64,000 bases of DNA from Vibrio penaeicida (GTDB lineage: Bacteria > Pseudomonadota > Gammaproteobacteria > Enterobacterales > Vibrionaceae), in contig NZ_BFAQ01000028.1 in the NCBI RefSeq assembly GCF_002933855.1, positions 1 to 64,000 on the forward strand, given 5' to 3'. This document shows, piece by piece, positions 43,411-51,825 of the stretch. The notes under the pieces were generated by a model. The model did not search any database. It was given only the letters and a program-made list of their open reading frames with translations, and was not told where the DNA came from. Each line of letters starts with the position of its first letter. The stretch's first letter is position 1. Made by a program: the position numbers and the translations under genes.

Positions 43411-44862
43411 ATGCCCATTATATTCACCGATGTTGTTACCCAGACCCGTTCTCACCCGCTTTCCATATCTAACTGGACAATCCAAGAGAATCAGAATTGG
43501 GGGATATTTTGCGCCAAAGGCGACATCGGGGAGCAGCTTTATCATGTGCTTTCACAATCCATTGAATTGAAAAGCGGGCAGTGTGAAGCAACCGATCTTC
43601 GCATCGCTTACGTGTCTCTCAGTCAGCAGCAAACTCTTCTGGAGCAAGAACTTGCCGACGATGACACCGACTTTATGGACAGGTTCGACAATGGCTCAAC
43701 CGTTCGAGAGTTGCTTCTCACCGATGAAAACAATCAGGAAGACGTGGAAAAACTCATCCAGCAACTCGATCTAGAGCATCTGCTGGATCGCGGTTTTCGT
43801 CTGCTCTCAACAGGAGAAACCCGCAGGCTAATGCTAGCGAGAGCGGTGTTGGAAAAGCCAGACCTTCTGATTCTCGACGAACCCTATACAGGGTTAGACA
43901 TTGCCCACCGCGCAGCTCTGGCTCCCTTTCTTGAAGCGTTGAGTACGCAAATGCAGTTATTCATTCTGGTCTCACGTGAAAACGAGCTGCCTGAATGGAT
44001 AGAGCAAATCGCTCTGTTTGATAATGGCAAACTCACGCAAACATTGACTAAATCTGAATGGCAGCAGCACCCCATCATCAATCAGATCAATGCACAGACC
44101 CAGAAACAAAGTGAGCAGGTGCTTGAGCTGTATAACAAGTACCAGCATCAGACAGGGTTTTCTGATCCTCTGGTGGAGCTGACAGATGGCAAGGTTGAGT
44201 ATACGGATCAGAAGATCTTCTCTGGTGTAAACTGGCAAATCAGGCACCACCAGCATTGGCAAGTTAGAGGGCCAAACGGTTGTGGAAAAAGTACGTTGCT
44301 GGGGCTTATCTTTGGTGACCATCCACAATGCTACAGCAACGACATCCGACTGTTTGATATGAAGCGCGGCAATGGCGAGACGGTTTGGGATATCAAAAAA
44401 CACATCGGTATGGTGTCTTCTGCGCTTCACTTGCAATATCGGGTCAGTTGCAAGGCCATCGAGGTGGTTTTGTCTGGCTTTTATGACTCCATTGGTCTTT
44501 ATGAAGCACCAAGTAAAACGCAAGTTCAAATGGCACAAGAGTGGCTCGCCATTTTCCATATGAGTGACATTGCCAATCACCCTTTCCGTGAACTCGAATA
44601 CGGGCAACAACGTTTGTTGTTGATTGCCAGAGCGTTAATCAAGCGCCCCGCTCTTCTCATTCTCGATGAGCCTTATCAAGGTTTGGATTTTCTGGGAAGA
44701 CGCTTAGTAATGAATTCGTTAGAACTGATTGCAAAACATAATCTTAGTCAGCTTCTTTTTGTCTCTCATTACGAAGAAGACGCCATAGAAAGCATTCAAA
44801 ATTTCGTTGATTTTGTCCCCAGCGAAGATGGTGAAAGTTATGTTGTCCAAATTACTCAATAA
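43411..44862 (+). CDS. modF: ModF-like double ABC ATPase
   Basis: A 483-residue soluble protein with two ABC ATPase domains and no membrane segment, resembling ModF (molybdate/photorepair-related). Domain 1 has a degenerate Walker A (AKGDIGEQL, about residues 35-43, no GKS/T) but keeps signature LSTGETRRLMLARA and Walker B LLILDEPYTGLD. Domain 2 has an intact GPNGCGKST (about 287-295), ELEYGQQRLLLIARA and LLILDEPYQGLD. AAGGAAG precedes the ATG. modE and modABC are not adjacent, so a molybdate role rests on family alone. Confidence 0.8.
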   Translation: MPIIFTDVVTQTRSHPLSISNWTIQENQNWGIFCAKGDIGEQLYHVLSQSIELKSGQCEATDLRIAYVSLSQQQTLLEQELADDDTDFMDRFDNGSTVRELLLTDENNQEDVEKLIQQLDLEHLLDRGFRLLSTGETRRLMLARAVLEKPDLLILDEPYTGLDIAHRAALAPFLEALSTQMQLFILVSRENELPEWIEQIALFDNGKLTQTLTKSEWQQHPIINQINAQTQKQSEQVLELYNKYQHQTGFSDPLVELTDGKVEYTDQKIFSGVNWQIRHHQHWQVRGPNGCGKSTLLGLIFGDHPQCYSNDIRLFDMKRGNGETVWDIKKHIGMVSSALHLQYRVSCKAIEVVLSGFYDSIGLYEAPSKTQVQMAQEWLAIFHMSDIANHPFRELEYGQQRLLLIARALIKRPALLILDEPYQGLDFLGRRLVMNSLELIAKHNLSQLLFVSHYEEDAIESIQNFVDFVPSEDGESYVVQITQ

Positions 44863-44930
44863 GTGTTTTCGCTCACATAACGTACAACGGCCAAGACAAA
44901 TGTATTGACGTTTTTTTGCTCACACAGCAA

Positions 44931-44965
44931 CCTAACAAAAGTTAGCCAGTCAAACTTTTGTTAGG
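44931..44965 (+). promoter_or_regulatory. Perfect 13-base inverted repeat over the kinase ribosome-binding site
   Basis: CCTAACAAAAGTT (44931-44943) and AACTTTTGTTAGG (44953-44965) are perfect inverted copies separated by nine bases. The right arm contains the start gene's AGG Shine-Dalgarno bases and ends seven bases before the ATG. It may be an operator for the kinase's own helix-turn-helix domain, or an RNA hairpin that hides the ribosome-binding site; it could also terminate modF transcription. Confidence 0.65.
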
Positions 44966-44972
44966 GTTTCTT

Positions 44973-46064
44973 ATGACGGAACGTGAGCAGCAAATCTTTC
45001 AGTTGATTAAACAAGACCCAATGATCCCACAGCAAAACATTGCGGAGAAACTTGGGATCAGTCGAAGTGCCGTGGCTGGGCATATCATGAATATGACAAA
45101 CAAAGGCATCATCCTAGGGAAGGGGTATATTTTGTCAGAATCTCAATACGCCGTAGTGATCGGCGGTGCAAACATGGATATCTTAGGTCAACCCAAACAC
45201 ACCATGCATCAAGGTGATTCCAATCCTGGCGTCGTTTCATGCTCGCCGGGTGGAGTTGGTCGAAACATAGCCGAAAACATCGCAAGGCTTGGCACGGAAG
45301 TGCGTTTAATCTCTGTTGTGGGTAACGACACTTATGGGCAATTAATATTAGACAAAACACGCCAAGCGGGCGTTGATGTCTCGTCGGTATTGAAGCTTTC
45401 CGATGGTACAACATCCACTTATCTTTCTTTGCTCAATGAAGATGGCGACATGCAGGTTGCCGTTTCAGACATGTCCATCCTAGAGCGTTTAACCATTGAA
45501 TCGCTAGAGCCTCACCTTGAAACCATTAAGCGAGCGGAAGTAATCGTCATTGATACCAATTTGAGTGAGTCACTGCTCGAATACATCTTCAGCCAGTTTT
45601 CCGATAAGCCGATATTTGTCGATACGGTGTCCAGTACCAAAGCAGTAAAAATCAAACCCTATTTAAACCAGATCCATACACTCAAACCTAATATCAAAGA
45701 AGCGCAATCTTTGTCTGATCTGCCTTATCACAATCAAGAAGACCTCAGCGCGATTGCCGACTGGTTCCTCAATCAAGGGACTCAACAAATCTTTTTAAGC
45801 CTTGGGGCAGAAGGTGTGTTCTATAAAGATCAAAAGCATAGCCAGCTTTTCCCAATCGTGAGCGCTCATATTGAAAATGCCAATGGTGCAGGTGATGCCT
45901 TCTTGGCTGGGTTAGCCCACAGCTTCATCAATAAATGGTCGGTAGAGAAAAGCGGCGAGTACGCCATGGCAGCCGCCAGCGTTGCGCTTTCTGATGTCGC
46001 AACCATCAACCCAAACTTTTCAGACAGCGCTATTCAGCGTGTATTAAATGAGACCGAATGTTAA
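44973..46064 (+). CDS. psuK: PfkB kinase with N-terminal DNA-binding domain, probable pseudouridine kinase
   Basis: A 363-residue fusion of a winged helix (about 1-58; IPQQNIAEKLGISRSAVAGHIMNMTNKG) and a PfkB/ribokinase-type kinase (about 62-360). Kinase motifs are GGANMDILG, SPGGVGRNIAENIARLG and the C-terminal NANGAGDAFLAGLAHS with the catalytic Asp. The same layout occurs in E. coli YeiI-like kinases. The downstream gene is psuG, so phosphorylation of pseudouridine is the best call. The ATG at 44973 follows AGGG; a TTG at 44958 would run through the inverted repeat. The DNA-binding domain and upstream palindrome suggest self-regulation. Confidence 0.88.
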   Translation: MTEREQQIFQLIKQDPMIPQQNIAEKLGISRSAVAGHIMNMTNKGIILGKGYILSESQYAVVIGGANMDILGQPKHTMHQGDSNPGVVSCSPGGVGRNIAENIARLGTEVRLISVVGNDTYGQLILDKTRQAGVDVSSVLKLSDGTTSTYLSLLNEDGDMQVAVSDMSILERLTIESLEPHLETIKRAEVIVIDTNLSESLLEYIFSQFSDKPIFVDTVSSTKAVKIKPYLNQIHTLKPNIKEAQSLSDLPYHNQEDLSAIADWFLNQGTQQIFLSLGAEGVFYKDQKHSQLFPIVSAHIENANGAGDAFLAGLAHSFINKWSVEKSGEYAMAAASVALSDVATINPNFSDSAIQRVLNETEC

Positions 46065-46074
46065 AGGACACGAT

Positions 46075-46983
46075 ATGTTAACTCAGTATTTGGATGTAGC
46101 GCTTGAAGTTGCCCAAGCGCTCAAAGCAGGTCAACCCGTTGTTGCGTTGGAATCGACCATCATTTCTCATGGCATGCCCTACCCTCAAAACGTCGAAACT
46201 GCACTACAGGTAGAACAAACAGTCCGTGATAATGGCGCGATTCCCGCCACCATTGCCATTCTAAAAGGAAGGCTAAAAGTTGGGATGTCTCAAGATGAAA
46301 TTGAATATCTAGGCAAAGCAGGGCAAAACGTTATCAAAACCAGCCGCCGAGATATTCCGTTTATTGTCGCCAAAGAAGAAGATGGGGCAACGACCGTCGC
46401 TTCCACCATGATCCTTGCTGCAATGGCAGGAATCAAGGTATTCGCGACTGGGGGAATTGGTGGTGTGCACCGTGGTGCAGAAACCTCTTATGACGTGTCG
46501 GCCGATCTTCAAGAGCTTGCCAATACCAACGTAGCAGTTGTGTGTGCTGGGGCAAAATCCATTTTGGATATCGGTCTAACACTGGAATATTTAGAAACGC
46601 ACGGTGTGCCAGTCATTGGATACCAAACAGAAACCCTCCCAGCATTTTACACGCGAGAAAGCGAGTTCCAAGTCGACTATCGCCTAGACTCCCCTGCGCA
46701 AATTGCTACTGCTTTAAAAGCAAAATGGGAATTAGGACTGGACGGTGGCGCTGTTATCGCAAACCCAATTCCAGAGCAATACGCGATGAACAAAGCGGAG
46801 ATTGATCAGGTCATAGCGAGCGCTATCGAAGAGATGGATGCAAAAGGTATTAAAGGAAAAGACTCCACACCATTCCTTCTTGCCAAAGTCGCAGAAAAAA
46901 CCGCAGGTAACAGCCTCGCTTCTAACATTCAGCTAGTGTTTAACAATGCGAAATTAGCGGCAGAGGTGGCTGTAAATCTATAA
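46075..46983 (+). CDS. psuG: Pseudouridine-5'-phosphate glycosidase
   Basis: Cleaves pseudouridine 5'-phosphate to uracil and ribose 5-phosphate, the second step of pseudouridine use. The 302-residue protein shows the family pattern VALESTIISHGMPYPQNVETA, ATGGIGGVHRGAE, VVCAGAKSILDIGLTLEYLET and GGAVIANPIPE. The ATG at 46075 has AAAGGA upstream and lies ten bases after the kinase stop; an in-frame ATG at 46048 overlaps the kinase gene. It forms an operon with the kinase. No nucleoside transporter is nearby. Confidence 0.95.
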   Translation: MLTQYLDVALEVAQALKAGQPVVALESTIISHGMPYPQNVETALQVEQTVRDNGAIPATIAILKGRLKVGMSQDEIEYLGKAGQNVIKTSRRDIPFIVAKEEDGATTVASTMILAAMAGIKVFATGGIGGVHRGAETSYDVSADLQELANTNVAVVCAGAKSILDIGLTLEYLETHGVPVIGYQTETLPAFYTRESEFQVDYRLDSPAQIATALKAKWELGLDGGAVIANPIPEQYAMNKAEIDQVIASAIEEMDAKGIKGKDSTPFLLAKVAEKTAGNSLASNIQLVFNNAKLAAEVAVNL

Positions 46984-46990
46984 ATTTTAT

Positions 46991-47022
46991 AAGGTGTTCC
47001 ATAATACTGGGACACCTTTTTT
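46991..47022 (+). terminator. Intrinsic terminator after psuG
   Basis: AAGGTGTTCC pairs with GGGACACCTT (one G-U) around an eight-base loop and is followed by TTTTT. Confidence 0.85.
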
Positions 47023-47127
47023 AACTTCTAATACTTAAACCTTGAGCTGCTTCTAAAGAATCACTATCCCATTTAAATAAAAAGAAATTTTGCGGTGTAA
47101 TTGGCAATATGCAACAAGGAATATATT

Positions 47128-48045
47128 GTGCAATCACTCATTAAGTCCCCAACATTCAACCCTAAGGTTAGCGCGCTACGCAGCAAACTGGATTACACCA
47201 TCAACCAACAAAAACTTTTTAAAGCTATTGACTCCAAACCTGAAACCAGTGGAGCTGGAGTCATCTATATAGACAGTGAATTTACTATTGTTCAGCTCAG
47301 GAAGTTTGAAGCAAACTGCCGTATCAATCCTATAAACATTATTTTAAAAGAACCGCCAAAACCATTAAACCCTGAGCAATACGCTACTCACCTAAAATCT
47401 TCAAATAGAGAATCTAAGATAGTAGGTGAAGCTTTTGGAGCAGGTTTAAGTTGTGCTTCAGCAGTTATTGGATGGGTTGTTGTAATAGGAAGTGCTGGTG
47501 CGATACCCATTTCAGGTGGAACGAGTGCCGCTGTAACGTACTTGGGATATTCAGCTGCATTGGCTTCCACAGCTCAATGTTTGAACGGAGTAGTTAGAGT
47601 AGGAGCAGAGAAGTACGCACCTAATGATCTTGACATATTAGACTCACAAGAATGGTATCAAAATACAAGTAAAGCACTTGATTACATATCGCTTGCCGGG
47701 GTGGGCGCGGCGGGTGCGGCAACATTGAAAACAATTTCCACCTTAAGGGCGACAACAGGAAAAAGCACTTCTGAAGTATTAAAGGGGCTTACTCGTCATG
47801 AACGTGCAAGGCTCACAAAAGAAATATCTCGGCAAAACATACCTAACTTTTCATCGAAGGCGTACAAGCAGTTAATCAAAGCAGGGCAAGTCAAACGAAG
47901 ATACTCTTCCTCAGAAATATCTAACGCTGTAAAACTTCAATTAAAAGATGCAATCGGGGCATCTTTGAGCTTCACAGGAAGCGCTACATCTGGAAACGTA
48001 AAGTCTATTGCTATAGGTATTTACGAGGAACTTAAATTTGAGTAA
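47128..48045 (+). CDS. Unknown protein with glycine-rich hydrophobic core, possible effector
   Basis: A 305-residue protein of unknown function. The GTG at 47128 has AAGGAA seven bases upstream; a TTG at 47101 is less likely. Residues about 1-85 are polar. Residues about 100-150 form hydrophobic Gly/Ala/Ser-rich helices (FGAGLSCASAVIGWVVVIGS, GGTSAAVTYLGYSAALAS), followed by a second Ala/Gly helix (about 190-205). The tail (about 215-305) is basic and includes TRHERARLTKEISRQ and DAIGASLSFTGSATSG. I have an impression of similar orphan proteins in Pseudomonas and Vibrio but cannot name a domain. The amphipathic/hydrophobic layout resembles membrane-acting toxins. It overlaps the next gene. 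Codon use is AT-richer than its neighbours. Confidence 0.65.
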   Translation: MQSLIKSPTFNPKVSALRSKLDYTINQQKLFKAIDSKPETSGAGVIYIDSEFTIVQLRKFEANCRINPINIILKEPPKPLNPEQYATHLKSSNRESKIVGEAFGAGLSCASAVIGWVVVIGSAGAIPISGGTSAAVTYLGYSAALASTAQCLNGVVRVGAEKYAPNDLDILDSQEWYQNTSKALDYISLAGVGAAGAATLKTISTLRATTGKSTSEVLKGLTRHERARLTKEISRQNIPNFSSKAYKQLIKAGQVKRRYSSSEISNAVKLQLKDAIGASLSFTGSATSGNVKSIAIGIYEELKFE

Positions 48046-48511
48046 TGAAACTGAAAACAATTATGTAACTCTGACCGCAAAAAGTGTTTGTGTAGTACTA
48101 GCTGTGTTGTTGTTATTGATGATAGGTGGAGGCTTTAATACATTCTATTTTGATATATTGTTTGGTATATCAGACAAATATGGTTTTTTCTATCTTTGGG
48201 GGGTAATGATCTGGGTAACCACATTACTTATCGGTATTCCATTTGGAATGATGATTATTCACGGACTAAAGTTTCTCAACCCAATTAACGTACTTAATGC
48301 CACTGTACAACTAACGATAGCAACTGCGTACGGGGTTATTGAAACAGACATTTTCAACCCTATCTGGTTATTAGCTTTATGCACTCCTATAGCAAGCCTA
48401 TATCTTTTACATACATCCTCCTACAAAAACTTTGTCGAGTTCTACTACGTATTACAGAGCAATCGTCGACAAGAACGAAGAAGATTAAAAGAGCTCACCA
48501 AGCACAGATAG
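48038..48511 (+). CDS. Small four-helix membrane protein, possible partner or immunity protein
   Basis: A 157-residue inner-membrane protein with hydrophobic segments near residues 12-32, 47-72, 82-100 and 104-122 and a basic cytoplasmic tail (QERRRLKELTKHR). The proposed TTG start overlaps the previous stop, with GAGGAA six bases upstream; no in-frame ATG gives as good a start. Overlap with the upstream gene indicates joint synthesis. A membrane protein made together with a hydrophobic potential toxin could be its immunity protein, but no homology supports this. Base composition is AT-rich. Confidence 0.62.
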   Translation: MSNETENNYVTLTAKSVCVVLAVLLLLMIGGGFNTFYFDILFGISDKYGFFYLWGVMIWVTTLLIGIPFGMMIIHGLKFLNPINVLNATVQLTIATAYGVIETDIFNPIWLLALCTPIASLYLLHTSSYKNFVEFYYVLQSNRRQERRRLKELTKHR

Positions 48512-48531
48512 TCATCACATCAGACAACAAA

Positions 48532-48554
48532 AAGCCCGCTCATTAAGCGGGCTT
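48532..48554. terminator. Bidirectional terminator between unknown pair and carB
   Basis: AAGCCCGCT/AGCGGGCTT, perfect nine-base arms around CATTA. On the minus strand it is followed by TTTTTGTTG, so it ends carAB; on the plus strand CCTTTTAT follows. Confidence 0.85.
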
Positions 48555-48577
48555 CCTTTTATCGTTAGAAATGGCGA

Positions 48578-51500
48578 TTAAGCTAAGCTTTCTTTCACTT
48601 TAGCGTGCAATTCCTGAACTGACGTGACGCTTGTTTTCGCATCGGCTGTATGTGCCATACAAGTTGCAAATGCTGCGTTTAGCGTTGTTGTGTAGTTCAC
48701 TTTCTCTGCAAGAGCACCGCGACGAAGAACTTTCGAATCTTCAATCGCTTGACGACCTGCAGCCGTGTTCACGATGTAGGTGTACTCGTTATTCTTGATA
48801 CGGTCAAGAATATGAGGGCGACCTTCATGTACCTTGTTTACCAAGCGAGGGTTAATACCCGCTTCACCAAGGATAACTGCAGTGCCGTGAGTTGCGTCTA
48901 GCTGGTAACCAAGCTTAGAAAGCTTAGATGCTAGGTCAACAACACGTTCTTTGTCGCCTTCACGAACGGAAAGAAGTGCACGACCACCTTCTGGGTAGAT
49001 GTTGCCACAACCCAATTCAGCTTTCGAGTATGCTTCTGCGAACGTTGCACCCACACCCATTACTTCACCAGTAGAGCGCATTTCAGGACCTAATAGTGGG
49101 TCTACACCAGGGAATTTGTTGAATGGAAGTACCACTTCTTTCACTGAGTAGTATGGTGGGATGATTTCTTTCGTGAAGCCTTGAGACTCAAGAGATTGAC
49201 CCGCCATTACACGTGCTGCAATCTTAGCGATTGGCGCGCCAGTTGCTTTTGATACGAACGGCACAGTACGAGCTGCACGAGGGTTAACCTCGATTAGGTA
49301 TACTTGGTTGTTCTTAACCGCAAACTGCGTGTTCATTAGACCGCGAACACCCAATTCGAACGCTAGCTTTTCTACTTGCTCACGCATAACGTCTTGGATT
49401 TCTTGGCTTAGCGTGTACGCAGGAAGCGAACATGCTGAATCACCTGAGTGAACACCCGCTTGTTCGATGTGCTCCATGATACCGCCGATAACAACGCGCT
49501 CACCGTCACAAATCGCATCTACGTCCACTTCAACAGCATCATCTAGGAAGCTATCCAGTAGTACTGGTGATTCGTTTGAAACGCTGACTGCTTCGTTGAA
49601 GTAGCGGCGCAAGTCTTGCTCGTCGTATACGATTTCCATCGCACGACCACCCAGTACATAAGAAGGACGCACAACCAATGGGAAGCCGATTTCGCGAGAT
49701 TTCTCAACCGCTTGATCCATAGTAGTCACGGTCGCATTCTGTGGTTGTAGAAGACCAAGACGGTCTACAGCAACTTGGAAACGCTCACGGTCTTCAGCAC
49801 GGTCGATAGCATCTGGGCTTGTACCGATAATTGGTACACCAGCAGCTTCAAGAGCACGAGCCAATTTCAGTGGTGTTTGACCACCATACTGAACAATCAC
49901 ACCTTTTGGTTTTTCAACACGAGCGATGGCTAGAACATCTTCCAAAGTAACGGGTTCAAAGTACAGACGATCTGACGTGTCGTAATCGGTAGAAACAGTT
50001 TCTGGGTTACAGTTCACCATGATGGTTTCGTAGCCGTCTTCACGTAATGCTAGCGACGCATGTACACAGCAGTAGTCGAACTCAATACCTTGACCGATAC
50101 GGTTAGGACCACCGCCCAAAACCATGATTTTATCATTGTCTGTAGGCTGTGCTTCACACTCTTCATCGTAAGATGAGTACATGTAAGCCGTGTCTGATGA
50201 AAATTCAGCAGCACACGTATCAACACGCTTGTACACTGGGTGGATGTCATATTGGTCACGTAGGCGACGAATTTCGCTTTCAGACACACCTAGCAAGCTT
50301 GATAGACGCGCATCGGAGAAACCTTTACGCTTCATTTTGCTTAGGACTTCTTGAGTAAGACCAGCAAAACCGCCTACTTTCACTTCGTTCTCTAGTTTCA
50401 CTAGTTCTTCAATTTGAACTAAGAACCAACGATCGATTTGAGTTAGGTTGAACACACCATCAACAGATAAACCAGCACGGAATGCATCGGCAATGTACCA
50501 AATTCGTTCTGCACCTGCTTCTTTAAGCTCGTGGCGAATTTTCGACAGTGCATCAGGCGCGTCCAGATCAACCATTTCATCGAAACCATTTGCACCTACT
50601 TCCAAGCCACGCAGTGCTTTTTGTAGAGATTCTTGCTGGTTACGACCAATTGCCATCACTTCACCTACTGACTTCATTTGAGTCGTCAGACGGTCATTTG
50701 CTCCTGCAAATTTTTCGAAGTTGAAACGAGGAATCTTAGTTACCACGTAGTCGATGGTTGGTTCGAATGACGCTGGAGTTGCACCACCCGTGATGTCGTT
50801 CATTAACTCATCAAGCGTGAAACCAACAGCAAGCTTCGCTGCGATTTTCGCGATTGGGAAACCTGTAGCTTTAGACGCAAGAGCAGAAGAACGAGATACA
50901 CGTGGGTTCATCTCGATGATAACCATGCGGCCATCTTTCGGGTTGATACCAAACTGTACGTTTGAGCCACCCGTTTCAACACCAATTTCACGCAGTACCG
51001 CTAATGAAGCGTTACGCATAAGTTGGTATTCTTTGTCTGTCAGCGTTTGAGCTGGAGCTACGGTGATTGAGTCACCTGTGTGAATACCCATTGGGTCGAA
51101 GTTTTCGATTGCACATACGATGATACAGTTGTCAGCTTTATCGCGAACAACTTCCATTTCGTACTCTTTCCAACCGATCAGAGATTCATCGATAAGAAGC
51201 TCGTTGGTTGGAGACAAGTCCAAACCACGGCGACAAATATCTTCAAATTCTTCTTTGTTGTATGCGATACCACCGCCAGTGCCACCCATGGTAAAGGATG
51301 GGCGAATGATACAAGGGAAGCCAACCATATCTAAAACTTTGTAAGCTTCTTCCATGCTTTTGGCTGTATCAGCAGTTGGGCACTCAAGACCAATGGATTT
51401 CATCGCTTTATCGAAGCGTGAACGGTCTTCTGCTTTATCAATTGCATCTGCCGTTGCACCAATCATCTCGACGCCAAACTCTTCAAGAACACCGTGCTTC

Positions 51501-51808
51501 TCTAGATCTAGAGCACAGTTCAATGCAGTTTGACCACCCATAGTTGGTAGAACCGCATCAGGCTTCTCTTTAGCGATGATGTTACGAACAACTTCCCACT
51601 GAATTGGCTCGATGTAAGTCGCATCTGCCATTTCAGGGTCTGTCATGATGGTTGCAGGGTTCGAGTTAACCAAAATAACTCGGTAGCCTTCTTCGCGAAG
51701 TGCTTTACATGCTTGAGCACCAGAGTAGTCAAACTCACATGCCTGACCGATAACGATCGGACCAGCGCCCAGAATAAGAATACTTTGTATGTCAGTACGT
51801 TTTGGCAT
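48578..51808 (-). CDS. carB: Carbamoyl-phosphate synthase large subunit
   Basis: Makes carbamoyl phosphate from bicarbonate, ATP and ammonia channelled from CarA, for arginine and pyrimidine synthesis. At 1076 residues it matches E. coli CarB (1073). It has two homologous ATP-grasp halves: the first with GQACEFDYSGAQACKALREEG and MGGTGGGIAYN, the second with GPNRIGQGIEFDYCCVHA and PSYVLGGRAMEIVYD. The C-terminal allosteric MGS-like domain has DATHGTAVILGEAG. It lies 17 bases after carA and the two form an operon ended by the terminator at 48532. Confidence 0.98.
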   Translation of the reverse strand: MPKRTDIQSILILGAGPIVIGQACEFDYSGAQACKALREEGYRVILVNSNPATIMTDPEMADATYIEPIQWEVVRNIIAKEKPDAVLPTMGGQTALNCALDLEKHGVLEEFGVEMIGATADAIDKAEDRSRFDKAMKSIGLECPTADTAKSMEEAYKVLDMVGFPCIIRPSFTMGGTGGGIAYNKEEFEDICRRGLDLSPTNELLIDESLIGWKEYEMEVVRDKADNCIIVCAIENFDPMGIHTGDSITVAPAQTLTDKEYQLMRNASLAVLREIGVETGGSNVQFGINPKDGRMVIIEMNPRVSRSSALASKATGFPIAKIAAKLAVGFTLDELMNDITGGATPASFEPTIDYVVTKIPRFNFEKFAGANDRLTTQMKSVGEVMAIGRNQQESLQKALRGLEVGANGFDEMVDLDAPDALSKIRHELKEAGAERIWYIADAFRAGLSVDGVFNLTQIDRWFLVQIEELVKLENEVKVGGFAGLTQEVLSKMKRKGFSDARLSSLLGVSESEIRRLRDQYDIHPVYKRVDTCAAEFSSDTAYMYSSYDEECEAQPTDNDKIMVLGGGPNRIGQGIEFDYCCVHASLALREDGYETIMVNCNPETVSTDYDTSDRLYFEPVTLEDVLAIARVEKPKGVIVQYGGQTPLKLARALEAAGVPIIGTSPDAIDRAEDRERFQVAVDRLGLLQPQNATVTTMDQAVEKSREIGFPLVVRPSYVLGGRAMEIVYDEQDLRRYFNEAVSVSNESPVLLDSFLDDAVEVDVDAICDGERVVIGGIMEHIEQAGVHSGDSACSLPAYTLSQEIQDVMREQVEKLAFELGVRGLMNTQFAVKNNQVYLIEVNPRAARTVPFVSKATGAPIAKIAARVMAGQSLESQGFTKEIIPPYYSVKEVVLPFNKFPGVDPLLGPEMRSTGEVMGVGATFAEAYSKAELGCGNIYPEGGRALLSVREGDKERVVDLASKLSKLGYQLDATHGTAVILGEAGINPRLVNKVHEGRPHILDRIKNNEYTYIVNTAAGRQAIEDSKVLRRGALAEKVNYTTTLNAAFATCMAHTADAKTSVTSVQELHAKVKESLA

Positions 51809-51825
51809 TTTCTCTCTACTCCAAA

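Noticed and set aside
43972..44610. 212-codon minus-strand frame inside modF
   Set aside because: Opposite to a gene with clear ABC motifs; no start signal and no recognisable protein features.
47101..47127. TTG start nine codons upstream for the unknown effector-like gene
   Set aside because: The GTG at 47128 has AAGGAA at the correct distance, while the TTG has none.
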